Shown here: positions 1 to 8,371 of the stretch, piece by piece
Layout of the letters: each line of letters opens with the position of its first letter
Position numbering within the stretch: position 1 is the first letter of the stretch
From: Campylobacteraceae bacterium
GTDB lineage: Bacteria > Campylobacterota > Campylobacteria > Campylobacterales > Campylobacteraceae
DNA: 21,190 nt
Reading direction: 5' to 3'
NCBI GenBank assembly: GCA_031259875.1
Contig: JAIRKW010000149.1
Coordinates: forward strand, 1-21,190
Notes under the pieces: model-generated
Told to the model about the DNA's origin: nothing
What the model saw: only the letters and a program-made list of their open reading frames with translations
Database searches by the model: none
Made by a program: the position numbers and the translations under genes

Positions 1-341
1 GCGACACGAAGTGTATTGACATTATCCTGCACGGCATAATAGTGTCCGCGCGGCGCATTATAATCTTTTGAGAATGGATATCCAGCCCATACAATTGAGA
101 GCTGCGGCCACTTTTTGAGCATATCTTCCACTCTTTTATTCTCTTTTGTCTTTTTCCACGAGTCATATTCTCTTGGAAAATATCTTTGCCACTCCGAGCT
201 GAATGTCGGATTTGTAATTTCGGCATTCGTTTTTGCAAGCTCTTTTTTTTCATTCTCTTTAGTATTGATACTATTTGCCAAAAAACCCAAAACAACAATC
301 GCTGCCACAAAACAGCCAAGCAGCAATATATATTTTTTCAT
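1..341 (-). CDS. nrfA: NrfA, periplasmic pentaheme cytochrome c nitrite reductase (N-terminal part, cut by window edge)
   Basis: NrfA reduces nitrite to ammonium with six electrons in the periplasm. Only the first 113 residues lie in the window. A signal sequence or N-terminal anchor (residues 1-24, MKKYILLLGC then a hydrophobic run) is followed by segments typical of NrfA: EWQRYFPREYDSWKKTKE and WAGYPFSKDYNAPRGHYY, then QDNVNTLR. From memory these closely match Wolinella succinogenes NrfA. None of the heme motifs, including the special CxxCK active-site heme, has been reached yet. The ATG is preceded by TAGGGAG at a spacing of 7 and lies 11 nt after the nrfH stop, so the two genes form one transcript with the membrane quinol dehydrogenase first, the usual order in this group. 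Family identity is secure; completeness cannot be judged. Confidence 0.93.
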   Translation of the reverse strand, partial: MKKYILLLGCFVAAIVVLGFLANSINTKENEKKELAKTNAEITNPTFSSEWQRYFPREYDSWKKTKENKRVEDMLKKWPQLSIVWAGYPFSKDYNAPRGHYYAVQDNVNTLRV

Positions 342-352
342 CTTCTAACTCC

Positions 353-871
353 CTATTTTAGCACGCCAAGATTATAAGGCGCGGTGCTCAAACCTCTTAC
401 ATTACCATGAGGCACCTCTTTATGACACTCAAAACAGCGTCTGTCGGTTTTTCCATCATAACGATGATTTATATCGCTGTTTGCCGTTACAACCGAAGCA
501 AGAGACGAATGACACAAAACGCAGTTATCCTGCACGCGTCTTGCTCCGTCATCGCTGATTTTTATCGCGTTGGCATAATTGTTAAAAGTAAATGCTACGC
601 CGTGATTAAAACCGTCTTTGGCTTTGGCTATATATTTGCTTACAACTCCGTCTTGAGGAAGATGACAATCCGTACATCCCGCAACAGACGCGTGAGAACT
701 ATGCTGCCACGCAGCATATTGAGTATTCATAACGTGACAGTTAATACAGGTTTTGGAATCACTTGTGAGATAGGAAAAGGCTTTGGAAATGTTCAGCACA
801 TAGACAAATAAGCCTATTGCCGCAGCAAATGCAACTACCGTGCTTCCCACAAGCACTTTGTTTGCTATCAC
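353..871 (-). CDS. nrfH: NrfH, tetraheme membrane-anchored quinol dehydrogenase for nitrite reductase
   Basis: NrfH (NapC/NirT family) takes electrons from menaquinol at the outer face of the cytoplasmic membrane and passes them to NrfA. The 172-residue protein has one N-terminal membrane anchor (about residues 6-26) and exactly four heme-binding CxxCH motifs: CINCH (42-46), CTDCH (66-70), CVLCH (117-121) and CFECH (146-150). The residue pattern after heme 1 (CINCHVMNTQYAAW, with Met48) agrees with NrfH, where a nearby Met is the unusual axial ligand of that heme; this ligand role comes from the family, not from this sequence. The start is GTG at 871, preceded by a strong AAGGAGG only 4 nt away; no better start exists upstream. 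It leads the nrfHA unit, downstream of an AT-rich leader that probably carries the promoter. Confidence 0.95.
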   Translation of the reverse strand: MIANKVLVGSTVVAFAAAIGLFVYVLNISKAFSYLTSDSKTCINCHVMNTQYAAWQHSSHASVAGCTDCHLPQDGVVSKYIAKAKDGFNHGVAFTFNNYANAIKISDDGARRVQDNCVLCHSSLASVVTANSDINHRYDGKTDRRCFECHKEVPHGNVRGLSTAPYNLGVLK

Positions 872-1273
872 CGTTCCTCCTTAGAAAAGATTTATTAAAT
901 AATACTACCTTTTTATATTAATGTTTCTTAAAATTTAAAATAATATTTATTTTTTAATATTATAATAATATACAATAAATTTAATTAAAATTGTTTATTA
1001 TATAATAATGACTAATTGGAAACATAAAATAGGTAAGAAAAATACGGTATGAACACTTTTAAGAATAAATCTGTATTTTGCCGATAAACTCTAGGCTTTT
1101 ATATCTGTATATGTCTGATGGATTTTGCAGTGCCTCTCTCTTAAAACAAAATACCGATAAATATCTCAACAGCATATCATTTTTTTATACATGATAAGAA
1201 TTTTTATTGATTTTTTCAGCAAGACAACACTAAGAATCAAAATCTTTTGCAGTGACCTATTGTAAGCCTATCT
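872..1273. other. Gene-free AT-rich region between xseA and nrfH
   Basis: This 402-base stretch holds no confident gene. The half next to nrfH (about 880-1010) is nearly pure A/T, with several TATAAT-like strings on the minus strand, and is the likely site of the nrf promoter; no single -10/-35 pair stands out. The half next to xseA is of more mixed composition. On the minus strand at 1175-1059 there is a 38-codon open frame (MLLRYLSVFCFKREALQ...), and the same frame reads back to the xseA side through two stops, which could be a decayed ORF. A 10-base direct repeat, TTTTGCAGTG, occurs at 1123-1132 and 1245-1254. I see no tRNA, clear terminator or mobile-element end. Confidence 0.6.
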
Positions 1274-2515
1274 TTACTTCAATACTCGTTTTTTGAACGC
1301 TTTTGCAATAAGTTTAGTCTTTAGTGTTTGAAGTTCGAATTCATCGCCTTCATTTATCTCTTCAAGCGGCGTTTTTCTATTGTTTTTAACTATCTGAGCA
1401 AAACCATCTCTGCTCTCTTTTGTAAGCTCTCTCAAAACATATGTATTTTGAAAACTTTTTAGAAGATTCTCTTTTAAATTCAAAACTTGTGCTGTTTTAT
1501 TTTCAAAATGTAAAAAAAGTTCTTTTATATTTTGTTCTTTTAACATAAACATGTTGGAAAATACGGCATTAAAAGATTGTTTCATGGCCGCAATCTCCAA
1601 TAATTGCAATTTTATCTTTGTATCGAATGAATTTTTTTTGTATAATTCGCCCAAATGTGTCAAAATCTGTTCTTTTTGCAAAAGCATCTTCTTGATTATC
1701 TCAGCAAATTGCGACATCACATAATCAATAGTCTGCTTTAACTCATTCTGTTCTGGCAATATCATTTCCATCGCCGCTGAAGGTGTCGGCGCTCTTATAT
1801 CTGCAACAAAATCGCTTATCACATAATCTATCTCATGTCCCACAGCTGATACAATCGGTGTTTGTGCATTATATATTGCATCTGCAACCAACTCTTCATT
1901 AAACGCCCACAAATCCTCTATACTTCCACCGCCGCGCCCTACTATCATTACATCACAGTCAAGTGTATCCGCTTTTCTTATGGCTTGCGATATAGAAGCA
2001 GCCGCATCCTCACCTTGCACTAAAGACGGAATTAAAATAAGTTTTACCAGCGGCCATCTTTTGGCAGCCACTTTTAACATATCCTGCCACGCCGCTCCTG
2101 TAGCGGAAGTTACGACTGCTATAACGGACGGAAAACGCGGAAGCGGCTTTTTGTTTTCAAAATAACCTTTTTTTTCGAGTTTGACTTTTAACTGCTCATA
2201 AGCTTTGGCAAGAGCGCCAATGCCGGAAGGCTCTATATGGAGGCAATTTATCTGATAACTTCCACGAGGAACATACACTGTAATGCTTCCATCCGCAACG
2301 ACTTTTAGCCCGTCCTCTAATTCGAACTTAAGGCCTTTGGCATTGCCCTTAAACATTACGCACGATATTGCGCTTTCATTATCTTTAAGAGTAAAATATA
2401 TATGACCAGAAGAGTGGTACGTTGGACGTGATATTTCACCCTCAACTCTTATATGTAAAAATGTACTCTCTAAAAGAGCTTCTATTTGCTGATTTAGTTC
2501 AGTTACGCTTAGCAT
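1274..2515 (-). CDS. xseA: Exodeoxyribonuclease VII large subunit
   Basis: XseA is the catalytic subunit of exonuclease VII, which degrades single-stranded DNA to oligonucleotides in repair and recombination. The 413-residue protein begins with an OB-fold (about 1-100: VTELNQQIEALLE, RVEGEISRPTYHSSGHIYFT), followed by the catalytic domain with VVTSATGAAWQDML (about 135-148), GRGGGSIEDLWAFNEE (about 193-208) and SAVGHEIDYVISDFVADIRA (about 223-242), and then a long helical, probably coiled-coil, C-terminal arm. Length is normal for the shorter forms. The ATG overlaps the ubiE stop by 7 nt (ATGCTAA) with no strong ribosome binding site, so translation is probably coupled. The small subunit gene xseB is not in this window. 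It is the last gene of the long minus-strand train. Confidence 0.95.
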   Translation of the reverse strand: MLSVTELNQQIEALLESTFLHIRVEGEISRPTYHSSGHIYFTLKDNESAISCVMFKGNAKGLKFELEDGLKVVADGSITVYVPRGSYQINCLHIEPSGIGALAKAYEQLKVKLEKKGYFENKKPLPRFPSVIAVVTSATGAAWQDMLKVAAKRWPLVKLILIPSLVQGEDAAASISQAIRKADTLDCDVMIVGRGGGSIEDLWAFNEELVADAIYNAQTPIVSAVGHEIDYVISDFVADIRAPTPSAAMEMILPEQNELKQTIDYVMSQFAEIIKKMLLQKEQILTHLGELYKKNSFDTKIKLQLLEIAAMKQSFNAVFSNMFMLKEQNIKELFLHFENKTAQVLNLKENLLKSFQNTYVLRELTKESRDGFAQIVKNNRKTPLEEINEGDEFELQTLKTKLIAKAFKKRVLK

Positions 2516-3222
2516 CTTCTGGCTATTAAAAGCGTTGAAATATCAAAAGAGAAGCTTTTAATATACTCCGCTTTAAAGCCCGCCTCTTTTAATTCATCCT
2601 GCAAAATTGACGCGGTTAAAAAGCCTTCTATAGAATCTGGTAAATATTTGTAAGCTTCATAATTTTTTGATATAAGAGCACCTAAAAACGGAACTATTTT
2701 GTGTAGATAAATCTGTTTTAAAGAGTGTAAAATTCCTTTTTTATCATCTTTTGTAAATTCCAATATAACTATAAAACCGCCTTTTTTCACAACTCTTGCA
2801 AACTCTTTAAAGGCTTTTTGCCGCTTTACTACATTTCGTATGCCATAACTTATACTCAAAATATCAGCGCACGCATTTGGCAATGGTAAATCAGTCGCTT
2901 TGGCTTTTGCAAAATCAAAATTAGGAAATTTGATTTTGGCGTATTGGAGCATTTTATACGAGGGATCTATGCCAAGTACTCTTTTAATATTTATCTCTTT
3001 TTTTTTCGCACGTTTGAGCCAAAAACCTATCATATCGCCCGTGCCGCAAGCCACATCAACTACCATTTCAACTTTTTTCGCATTCATCAGTTCATAAGTT
3101 TTATCGCAAGCCTTTTTGCGCCACGAAGTATCTATACCCATACTCAAAATATGGTTTGCCCTATCGTATGTAGGGGCAATATCATCAAACATTTGTATGA
3201 TCTGTTCTTGTTTTTTGTCCAA
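2509..3222 (-). CDS. ubiE: Demethylmenaquinone (ubiquinone/menaquinone) C-methyltransferase
   Basis: UbiE/MenG is a class I SAM-dependent methyltransferase that adds the ring methyl group in the final step of menaquinone synthesis. Campylobacterota use menaquinone, so the MenG reaction is the relevant one here (inference). The 237-residue protein shows the family N-terminus (IQMFDDIAPTYDRANHILSMGI), SAM motif I VVDVACGTGD (54-63), LGIDPSYKML, the family signature DLPLPNACADILSISYGIRN and a later FKEFARVVKKGGFIVILEF. The start is TTG at 3222, preceded by AAGG with a 7-nt spacing; the next Met is residue 11, inside the conserved N-terminus, so TTG is the better choice. It lies 46 nt after the small cytochrome gene and overlaps xseA by 7 nt. 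Confidence 0.93.
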   Translation of the reverse strand: MDKKQEQIIQMFDDIAPTYDRANHILSMGIDTSWRKKACDKTYELMNAKKVEMVVDVACGTGDMIGFWLKRAKKKEINIKRVLGIDPSYKMLQYAKIKFPNFDFAKAKATDLPLPNACADILSISYGIRNVVKRQKAFKEFARVVKKGGFIVILEFTKDDKKGILHSLKQIYLHKIVPFLGALISKNYEAYKYLPDSIEGFLTASILQDELKEAGFKAEYIKSFSFDISTLLIARRC

Positions 3223-3268
3223 TATAAAACCTTATATAAAATTCTTAATTAATGCAAAAAAGCGATTC

Positions 3269-3619
3269 TTATTTATCAGCAGCGAAATTTTGTTGTACAT
3301 ATAATAATACGCTATTAAACTCCTGTTGATTTAAATTGGAAGTTTGCTTGCTCATGACTGCACTTACACCGCCGGAGTTTTGAAGATTTTTATCGCTATT
3401 AAAAAGTATCAGTCTGTCATTCATCTCAGCAGACGATATCTCTACAAGTTTTCTGCTGATACCGTAAGCTTGTACTTTGCCGTCTTTTCCGTGACAGCCG
3501 GCACACCTCTTTTTAAATATCTGTCCGCCTATATCCTCTTCAGCCTCTTGTGCAAATGAGCTACAGGGTATTATTATGCATAAGCAAATAAAAATTATTT
3601 TTAATAAAATAGTTTTCAT
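3269..3619 (-). CDS. Small periplasmic monoheme c-type cytochrome
   Basis: The 116-residue precursor starts with a clear Sec signal peptide (MKTILLK then a hydrophobic core, likely cleaved after SFA at residue 23). One heme site, CAGCH at residues 39-43 within KKRCAGCHGKDG, lies in the mature N-terminus, as in class I cytochromes c. Met89 (AVMSKQ) is a good candidate for the distal axial ligand. It probably carries electrons in the periplasm; its partners cannot be told from the sequence. I place the start at the ATG at 3619, which has AAGGG 7 nt upstream; an earlier in-frame ATG at 3643 would add 8 residues before the signal peptide and has a poorer site. It sits between ribD and ubiE with 46-70 nt gaps, so it may also have its own promoter. 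Confidence 0.87.
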   Translation of the reverse strand: MKTILLKIIFICLCIIIPCSSFAQEAEEDIGGQIFKKRCAGCHGKDGKVQAYGISRKLVEISSAEMNDRLILFNSDKNLQNSGGVSAVMSKQTSNLNQQEFNSVLLYVQQNFAADK

Positions 3620-3689
3620 TTTAATGCCCTTTTTTAAAACCATTTGTTTTTAATCCTAAATCAAACTATGTAGAATAACAGATAAAAGC

Positions 3690-4709
3690 TTAAATGCTTA
3701 TATTAGAATGCTCTTTGCGATACCACCCAAATGAGCAGTTGTCAACATGGCTTTGATGAAGCAGTTTTAGTTTCAAATCAGTTTCTATCTTTTTACTGCC
3801 TTTCAAACTAAAATCGCAACTGTGAAAAATTAAAAATCTATCTACTCTATCACTCATAGCGCGCAGAAAATTACTGCCGCCTTCCACCATAATATTTTTA
3901 TATTTTTCAGGAAAATCAAGACCGCTTTGAATAATCGTCTCTCTATTTTTCACACTAAAAACATTAGCCTCTTTTTTCACTGCTTTTTGCGTGCAAATGA
4001 GCACATCAGGAGCTTTACCGTTTATCAATCTTGCGTCAAGCAGCGGATTGTCGGCTCGAAGCGTCTCGCCTCCTATAACTATTAAATCACAAACGCTTCT
4101 TATTCTATGCATAAAAACTCTTGCCTCATGCGGCGTGATAATACCATTATCATATGTCCCATCAAGTCTCAAAGCTAATTTAAAAAAGGAGAAACTCTTG
4201 CTTTGCCATAACAAAAACGGCTCTAAAAGCTCATTACACTCTTCGCTTAAAACACCAGTCCTTACTTCAATACCAGCTTTTTTTAAAATTTGAGCTCCGC
4301 CTTTTGCTTTATTGGTATTATCCGCAACACCAATAACTACACTTTTTGCACCAATAGTTACAATAAGATTGGCACAAGGCGGTGTCAAACCTTGATGAGA
4401 ACAAGGCTCAAGCGTAACATAAAATGTTGAGTTTTTTAGTAGATTGTTATGATTTTTAACGATAAAGGCATAAAGTTCATTTGGCTCAAGCGGAAATACT
4501 AAGAGCGGATTTAGTTTAGACAGCGCCTCTTTTACTGCTTCAAGTTCGGCGTGAGGCAGTCCTGCTTGCTTATGTGCCGCTACTCCTAAAATAGCACCAT
4601 TTTTATCTGATATGACACATCCAACAGCTGGATTTGGGTATGTTAAACCCTGATATTTCCAAGCTTCGCTAACTGCTAATGAAAGATAAAATCTATCGTT
4701 CATTACCAT
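3690..4709 (-). CDS. ribD: Bifunctional riboflavin biosynthesis protein RibD (pyrimidine deaminase / reductase)
   Basis: RibD deaminates and then reduces the pyrimidine intermediate made from GTP on the way to riboflavin. The N-terminal deaminase domain (about 1-150) has the zinc site HAE at 53-55 and TLEPCSHQGLTPPC at 99-112, giving Cys103 and Cys112; there is an extra loop of about 25 residues between HAE and this motif. The reductase domain (about 155-339) shows LRLDGTYDNG, IVIGGETLRADNPLLDARL and MVEGGSNFLRAM. The total of 339 residues is slightly short for the family but both domains look intact. Two starts are possible: ATG at 4709 (7-nt overlap with rimP) or ATG at 4703, which forms a TAATG junction with the rimP stop. 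Neither has a good ribosome binding site, so coupling to rimP is likely. No FMN riboswitch is evident. Confidence 0.93.
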   Translation of the reverse strand: MVMNDRFYLSLAVSEAWKYQGLTYPNPAVGCVISDKNGAILGVAAHKQAGLPHAELEAVKEALSKLNPLLVFPLEPNELYAFIVKNHNNLLKNSTFYVTLEPCSHQGLTPPCANLIVTIGAKSVVIGVADNTNKAKGGAQILKKAGIEVRTGVLSEECNELLEPFLLWQSKSFSFFKLALRLDGTYDNGIITPHEARVFMHRIRSVCDLIVIGGETLRADNPLLDARLINGKAPDVLICTQKAVKKEANVFSVKNRETIIQSGLDFPEKYKNIMVEGGSNFLRAMSDRVDRFLIFHSCDFSLKGSKKIETDLKLKLLHQSHVDNCSFGWYRKEHSNISI

Positions 4710-5113
4710 TCAAAGTAAGTTTTTGCTTTATTGATATCAGAGTAGCTGACAAACTGTCCGTCTATCTCTACGCCTTCATCATTCGCAGTTTTAATAATGC
4801 CTTGCAGATTCTCGCCGCTGTTTAGTTTTATTTTAATTTTTTCACCAATAGAAGCTTTAAAATGTTTGGGAGATTTCAGAGTTCTCTCGATTCCCGGAGA
4901 GCTTATTTCAAGAAAATACTTTCCGGATACAGGCGGATTCAAATCAAAAACAGGAGAGATGATTTTACTTATCTCTTCACATTTTTCAAGCGTTACACCG
5001 CCTTCGCAAGTAATATATACACGAAAAATTCTATGACCATTTTCCATTGCGCTCTCAAAATCATATAGTTTTGCCCCGCACTCTTGTATAATTTTTTCTA
5101 TATTCTCATTCAT
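4703..5113 (-). CDS. rimP: Ribosome maturation factor RimP
   Basis: RimP helps assemble the 30S ribosomal subunit. The 136-residue protein has the two-domain RimP layout: an N-terminal alpha/beta domain with GAKLYDFE, RVYITCEGGVTLEKCEEISK and then the signature YFLEISSPGIERTLKSPKHF (about 66-85), followed by a small SH3-like C-terminal barrel (IGEKIKIKL, EGVEIDGQFVSYSDINKAKTYF). Length is typical for Campylobacterota, a little shorter than in E. coli. The ATG overlaps the rbfA stop as ATGA, and its own stop overlaps ribD. The neighbourhood infB-rbfA-rimP is the classic translation and ribosome biogenesis group, although here rimP follows rbfA rather than leading the cluster. Confidence 0.93.
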   Translation of the reverse strand: MNENIEKIIQECGAKLYDFESAMENGHRIFRVYITCEGGVTLEKCEEISKIISPVFDLNPPVSGKYFLEISSPGIERTLKSPKHFKASIGEKIKIKLNSGENLQGIIKTANDEGVEIDGQFVSYSDINKAKTYFEW

Positions 5114-5469
5114 TTTTTTAACTCTTTTTCTATTTTTTCAAAAAGCTTATCTATACGATTTTGTTCTTCCAGCAAATCATCAAAATGAAATGTAAAATTG
5201 GGTGCTCTGAACCACCCCTCTTCATTGGCGCAATAGTTTTGCAGATAACTTTTAACTTTTTTGAGTTTTGAGTAAATCTGCGATATTTCAACGCTTGTAA
5301 AATCTACCTTATCGAGATAAACGTCAGCATCGTAACGTCCTTTGTGACAAATTACATCAGTTACAAAAAGTCCGCGCAGCTGCTCATCCTCAAGTGTTGA
5401 GAAGGCTTCTGGTATAAGCCTTTTTAGTACACTTTCAGTTCTCTTTAGTTTAATTTCACCTTGCGTCAT
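5110..5469 (-). CDS. rbfA: Ribosome-binding factor A
   Basis: RbfA is a small KH-fold protein that binds 16S rRNA during late 30S maturation and cold adaptation. The 119-residue sequence starts with KLKRTESVLKRLIPEAFSTL, equivalent to the usual helix 1 of the family, followed by VTDVICHKGRYDADVYLD and the C-terminal APNFTFHFDDLLEEQNRIDK, which matches the conserved PxLxFxxDxxxxxxxxIxxL end. The ATG overlaps the infB stop by 4 nt (ATGA) and the TGA overlaps the start of rimP by 4 nt, so it is coupled on both sides. The charged tail (KLFEKIEKELKK) is rich in lysine, as is common in this phylum. Confidence 0.92.
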   Translation of the reverse strand: MTQGEIKLKRTESVLKRLIPEAFSTLEDEQLRGLFVTDVICHKGRYDADVYLDKVDFTSVEISQIYSKLKKVKSYLQNYCANEEGWFRAPNFTFHFDDLLEEQNRIDKLFEKIEKELKK

Positions 5470-8096
5470 AGAACAGCTTGTTCCTCAACATGTTTAAAGC
5501 TCTCTATAAAATCGCCTGCTTTTATATCGTTGAAATTCTCTATACCTACGCCGCACTCAAAGCCTTTAGCTACCTCTTTAGCGTCATCTTTAAAACGTTT
5601 CAAAGATGAAATAATACCTTCATATATAACAATACCTTCTCTGATAACTCTAACTTTAGCACCACGGTTAATAACGCCTTCGGTTACCAAACAGCCTGCA
5701 ATTGCACCTACTTTAGGCACAACAAATACTTCGCGCACTTGTGCTTGCCCGAGATTCTCTTCTCGTATTATAGGCGACATAAGACCGCTTAACAAGCCTT
5801 TAACATCATCTATGAGGTTATAAATAACATTATAAGTTTTTATCTCCACACCAAGCGTTTTAGCCTTCTCTTTCACAACACCTGTAGGGCGCACATTAAA
5901 GCCCAAAATGACGCTGTTTTGGCTGGCATTTGCAAGCGCAATATCACTCTCACTGATACCGCCTATACCGCTGTGGATAATATTTATTTTAGTCTCTTGA
6001 TTGCGGAGTTTTTCAAGACTGCCTTTGATAGCTTCGAGACTGCCGCCAACATCAGCCTTAACGATAACAGGTAAAACTTTAAGTTCGCCTTCCGCTATCA
6101 TTGCACCAAGTTCATCTATTGTAACTTTAGTAGATTTAGATAATTCTTTCTGGCGCAGATATTCAGCTCTTTTACCAGCATATTCTTTAGCTATTTTGTC
6201 ACTTTCTACTTTAACCACCATTTCACCAGCAAGCGGCACTTCACTAAGACCAACAATAACGCCTGGTTCTCCCGGATGAATGGCCTCTATATTTTGTCCT
6301 GCCGCATTCAATAGCGCCCTTACTTTACCATATGCCACACCGGCAACAACAGTATTGCCTACTCTTAATGTACCATTTTTAACTATTATAGTAGCAACAG
6401 GTCCTCTGCCTTTTTCCATAGAACTCTCTATAACAGTAGCCTTAGCGTCTCTTGAGGCATCTGCTTTAAGTTCCATAAGCTCAGCTTGAAGCAGTATCAC
6501 ATCCAATAAATGTTCTACTCCATCCCCTGTTTTTGCAGATACATTCACAAACTCATACTCTCCGCCCCAATCAACAGGCATTATATCAAGCTCTGCTAAT
6601 TGGCTCTTTACTTGGTCGGGATTTGCCGTAGGTTTATCCATTTTATTTACAGCGATAATCATCGGCACTTTTGCCGCTTTTGCGTGAGATATAGCTTCAA
6701 TAGTTTGAGGTTTTACGCCATCATCAGCCGCCACAACGATAATAACTATATCCGTTACTTGCGCGCCTCTTGCTCTCATTTCGGTAAAAGCTTCGTGTCC
6801 TGGAGTGTCTATAAACGTAATTTTTTTACCATGCTGTTCCACCGCATAAGCACCCACGTGCTGCGTGATACCGCCTGCTTCGCCGCTTGCTACGTGTGAT
6901 TTTCTAATATAATCAAGAAGTGATGTTTTACCATGGTCAACATGTCCCATTATTGTAATAACAGGCGCTCGCTCTTCTAAATTGTGGCTCGCTTCCTCAT
7001 CATAAGCTTTGACATAGTCAAACTCATCCTGCTCATTTACAATATTTACATCTATACCGAACCCTTCGGCTAAAATCTCAATAGCATCTCTATCCAAAAA
7101 GTCGTTTTTTGTTACCATAACACCGAGCGCAAAAAGCACTTTGATAATTTCGGCAGGCTGTTTATTGATTTTATCGGCAAATTCATAAACTCTTATATCT
7201 TCTGATATTTCAATAGTTTTTATATTCTCTTCATTTTTCTCTTCAACTCTTTTTCTATGTTTTTTAAATGATTTTCGCTGGATACCCTGATCTAAAAACG
7301 GATTATATTTAGCACTTTTAACTTGAGACGGATTTGGAGCTTTGCGCTTATCATCTTCAAATTTTTTTATATCAAGATTGATTGTCAAATCAGGCAGTAC
7401 GACCATATTTTCTTCCATATCATAACTACCTTCTCCCAATTCCCTGTCAGACAAGAGATCCATTTTTGAACCCTCGTCTTTTTTGACGATAGAACTTTTT
7501 TTAGGCTTTTTGCGTTTTTGGCGCATCTCTTGCATATTTGCCGCCATATTGGAGAACATGTCTTCCAAAGACGGAATAGCGCGCACTTTTTTCATATCTG
7601 TGCCTACTTGGGTATCTTGCACGACAGGAAGCGGCTCTTCGGCTCTTTTTTTCTTTACAAATACCAATCCTCTGCGCTGCTTAAGACTAACTTCTGCCAA
7701 AGACTCTTTTGGCGCAGCCGGCTGTACTGATTGCACTGTCTCTTTTGGAGGTTCGTTAATAACTTCAAGCTTTTGTGTTATTGGTTTTGGTGCAGGCTGT
7801 TCGTTTTGTTCTTTTTTTTGCAGTTTTTCTTCCTGCTTTGGTTTCTCTTTTAATTTTTGCGCAGGTTTTAAGGCGGGCTTTTGAGTTTTTTGACCATTTT
7901 CTGTTTTTTTAGTTTTAGATTCAACTTTAGGCGGCGCTTTATCAATACCTGTGAGTATATAATTTACCAATCTATCCGCTTCTTCAACGGTTATACTTTT
8001 AGCGTCAAGTCCGAGCTCTAAAGCTTTTTCGATAATTCTCTTATTTGCTTCGCCTAACTCTTTAGCTATCTCCGCAATTGTTACCTTTTCAACCAT
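5466..8096 (-). CDS. infB: Translation initiation factor IF-2
   Basis: IF-2 is the GTPase that positions initiator tRNA on the 30S subunit and promotes subunit joining. The 876-residue protein has an IF2 N-terminal subdomain (about 1-50), a long low-complexity K/Q/E/P-rich linker (about 55-300), a second IF2_N-type domain (about 305-360, IRVYEFADKINKQ), then the GTPase domain with G1 GHVDHGKT at 384-391, G3 DTPGH at 430-434, G4 NKMD at 484-487 and G5 SAK at 520-522, followed by the beta-barrel domains and the C-terminal fMet-tRNA-binding domain. Length is normal. The ATG has AAGGAG 10 nt upstream inside ylxR and overlaps its 3' end by 8 nt. It is the centre of a translation cluster with ylxR, rbfA and rimP. 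Confidence 0.97.
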   Translation of the reverse strand: MVEKVTIAEIAKELGEANKRIIEKALELGLDAKSITVEEADRLVNYILTGIDKAPPKVESKTKKTENGQKTQKPALKPAQKLKEKPKQEEKLQKKEQNEQPAPKPITQKLEVINEPPKETVQSVQPAAPKESLAEVSLKQRRGLVFVKKKRAEEPLPVVQDTQVGTDMKKVRAIPSLEDMFSNMAANMQEMRQKRKKPKKSSIVKKDEGSKMDLLSDRELGEGSYDMEENMVVLPDLTINLDIKKFEDDKRKAPNPSQVKSAKYNPFLDQGIQRKSFKKHRKRVEEKNEENIKTIEISEDIRVYEFADKINKQPAEIIKVLFALGVMVTKNDFLDRDAIEILAEGFGIDVNIVNEQDEFDYVKAYDEEASHNLEERAPVITIMGHVDHGKTSLLDYIRKSHVASGEAGGITQHVGAYAVEQHGKKITFIDTPGHEAFTEMRARGAQVTDIVIIVVAADDGVKPQTIEAISHAKAAKVPMIIAVNKMDKPTANPDQVKSQLAELDIMPVDWGGEYEFVNVSAKTGDGVEHLLDVILLQAELMELKADASRDAKATVIESSMEKGRGPVATIIVKNGTLRVGNTVVAGVAYGKVRALLNAAGQNIEAIHPGEPGVIVGLSEVPLAGEMVVKVESDKIAKEYAGKRAEYLRQKELSKSTKVTIDELGAMIAEGELKVLPVIVKADVGGSLEAIKGSLEKLRNQETKINIIHSGIGGISESDIALANASQNSVILGFNVRPTGVVKEKAKTLGVEIKTYNVIYNLIDDVKGLLSGLMSPIIREENLGQAQVREVFVVPKVGAIAGCLVTEGVINRGAKVRVIREGIVIYEGIISSLKRFKDDAKEVAKGFECGVGIENFNDIKAGDFIESFKHVEEQAVL

Positions 8097-8349
8097 TTAA
8101 TAATGTCTCCTTCAAAAATTCACCATATGTCGATACATAAGGCAAGTTTAGGTTGTATTTATTGTTTAATATTCTTACAAGTTTCTGTTGATTTCCATCA
8201 AGACATTCTTTGCAGATATAAAAACTTCTTCCGCTGTTACAAAACGGCTTCAAAACGCCGTCTATTATCTGAAATCGACAGAGAGTTTTTTGACTCAAAC
8301 GGCCTTTGCATATTACACACATCCGCACAGGATCGATTTTTTCGTTCAT
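8089..8349 (-). CDS. YlxR/RnpM family small RNA-binding protein (DUF448)
   Basis: The 86-residue protein has the two conserved blocks of the YlxR family: RMCVICKGR near residue 9 and NSGRSFYICKECL near residue 39, with four cysteines in two CxxC pairs that could form a zinc-like knuckle, though many homologues lack them. In Gram-positive bacteria YlxR (RnpM) has been linked to modulation of RNase P; whether that holds here is unknown. Position directly before infB, with an 8-nt overlap, is the standard location of the family and is the best support. The ATG at 8349 has no convincing ribosome binding site and lies 22 nt after the thrB stop. Confidence 0.85.
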   Translation of the reverse strand: MNEKIDPVRMCVICKGRLSQKTLCRFQIIDGVLKPFCNSGRSFYICKECLDGNQQKLVRILNNKYNLNLPYVSTYGEFLKETLLNG

Positions 8350-8371
8350 ATTATACCAAAATTTCTTTTTT

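Noticed and set aside
115..348. Plus-strand ORF of 77 codons over the start of nrfA
   Set aside because: It is antisense to the well-supported nrfA N-terminus, has no ribosome binding site and shows no family resemblance.
957..971. 15-base inverted repeat ATATTATAATAATAT upstream of nrfH
   Set aside because: It contains only A and T in a nearly pure A/T region, where such symmetry is expected by chance; no Fnr- or NssR-type site was recognised there.
6001..6489. Plus-strand ORFs within infB
   Set aside because: They are serine/leucine/threonine-rich shadows of the IF-2 reading frame, as expected opposite a conserved, alanine- and glutamate-rich gene.
7740..7920. Low-complexity K/Q/E/P-rich stretch as a possible repeat or foreign insert
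   Set aside because: This is the ordinary variable linker of IF-2, in frame and flanked by intact domains.
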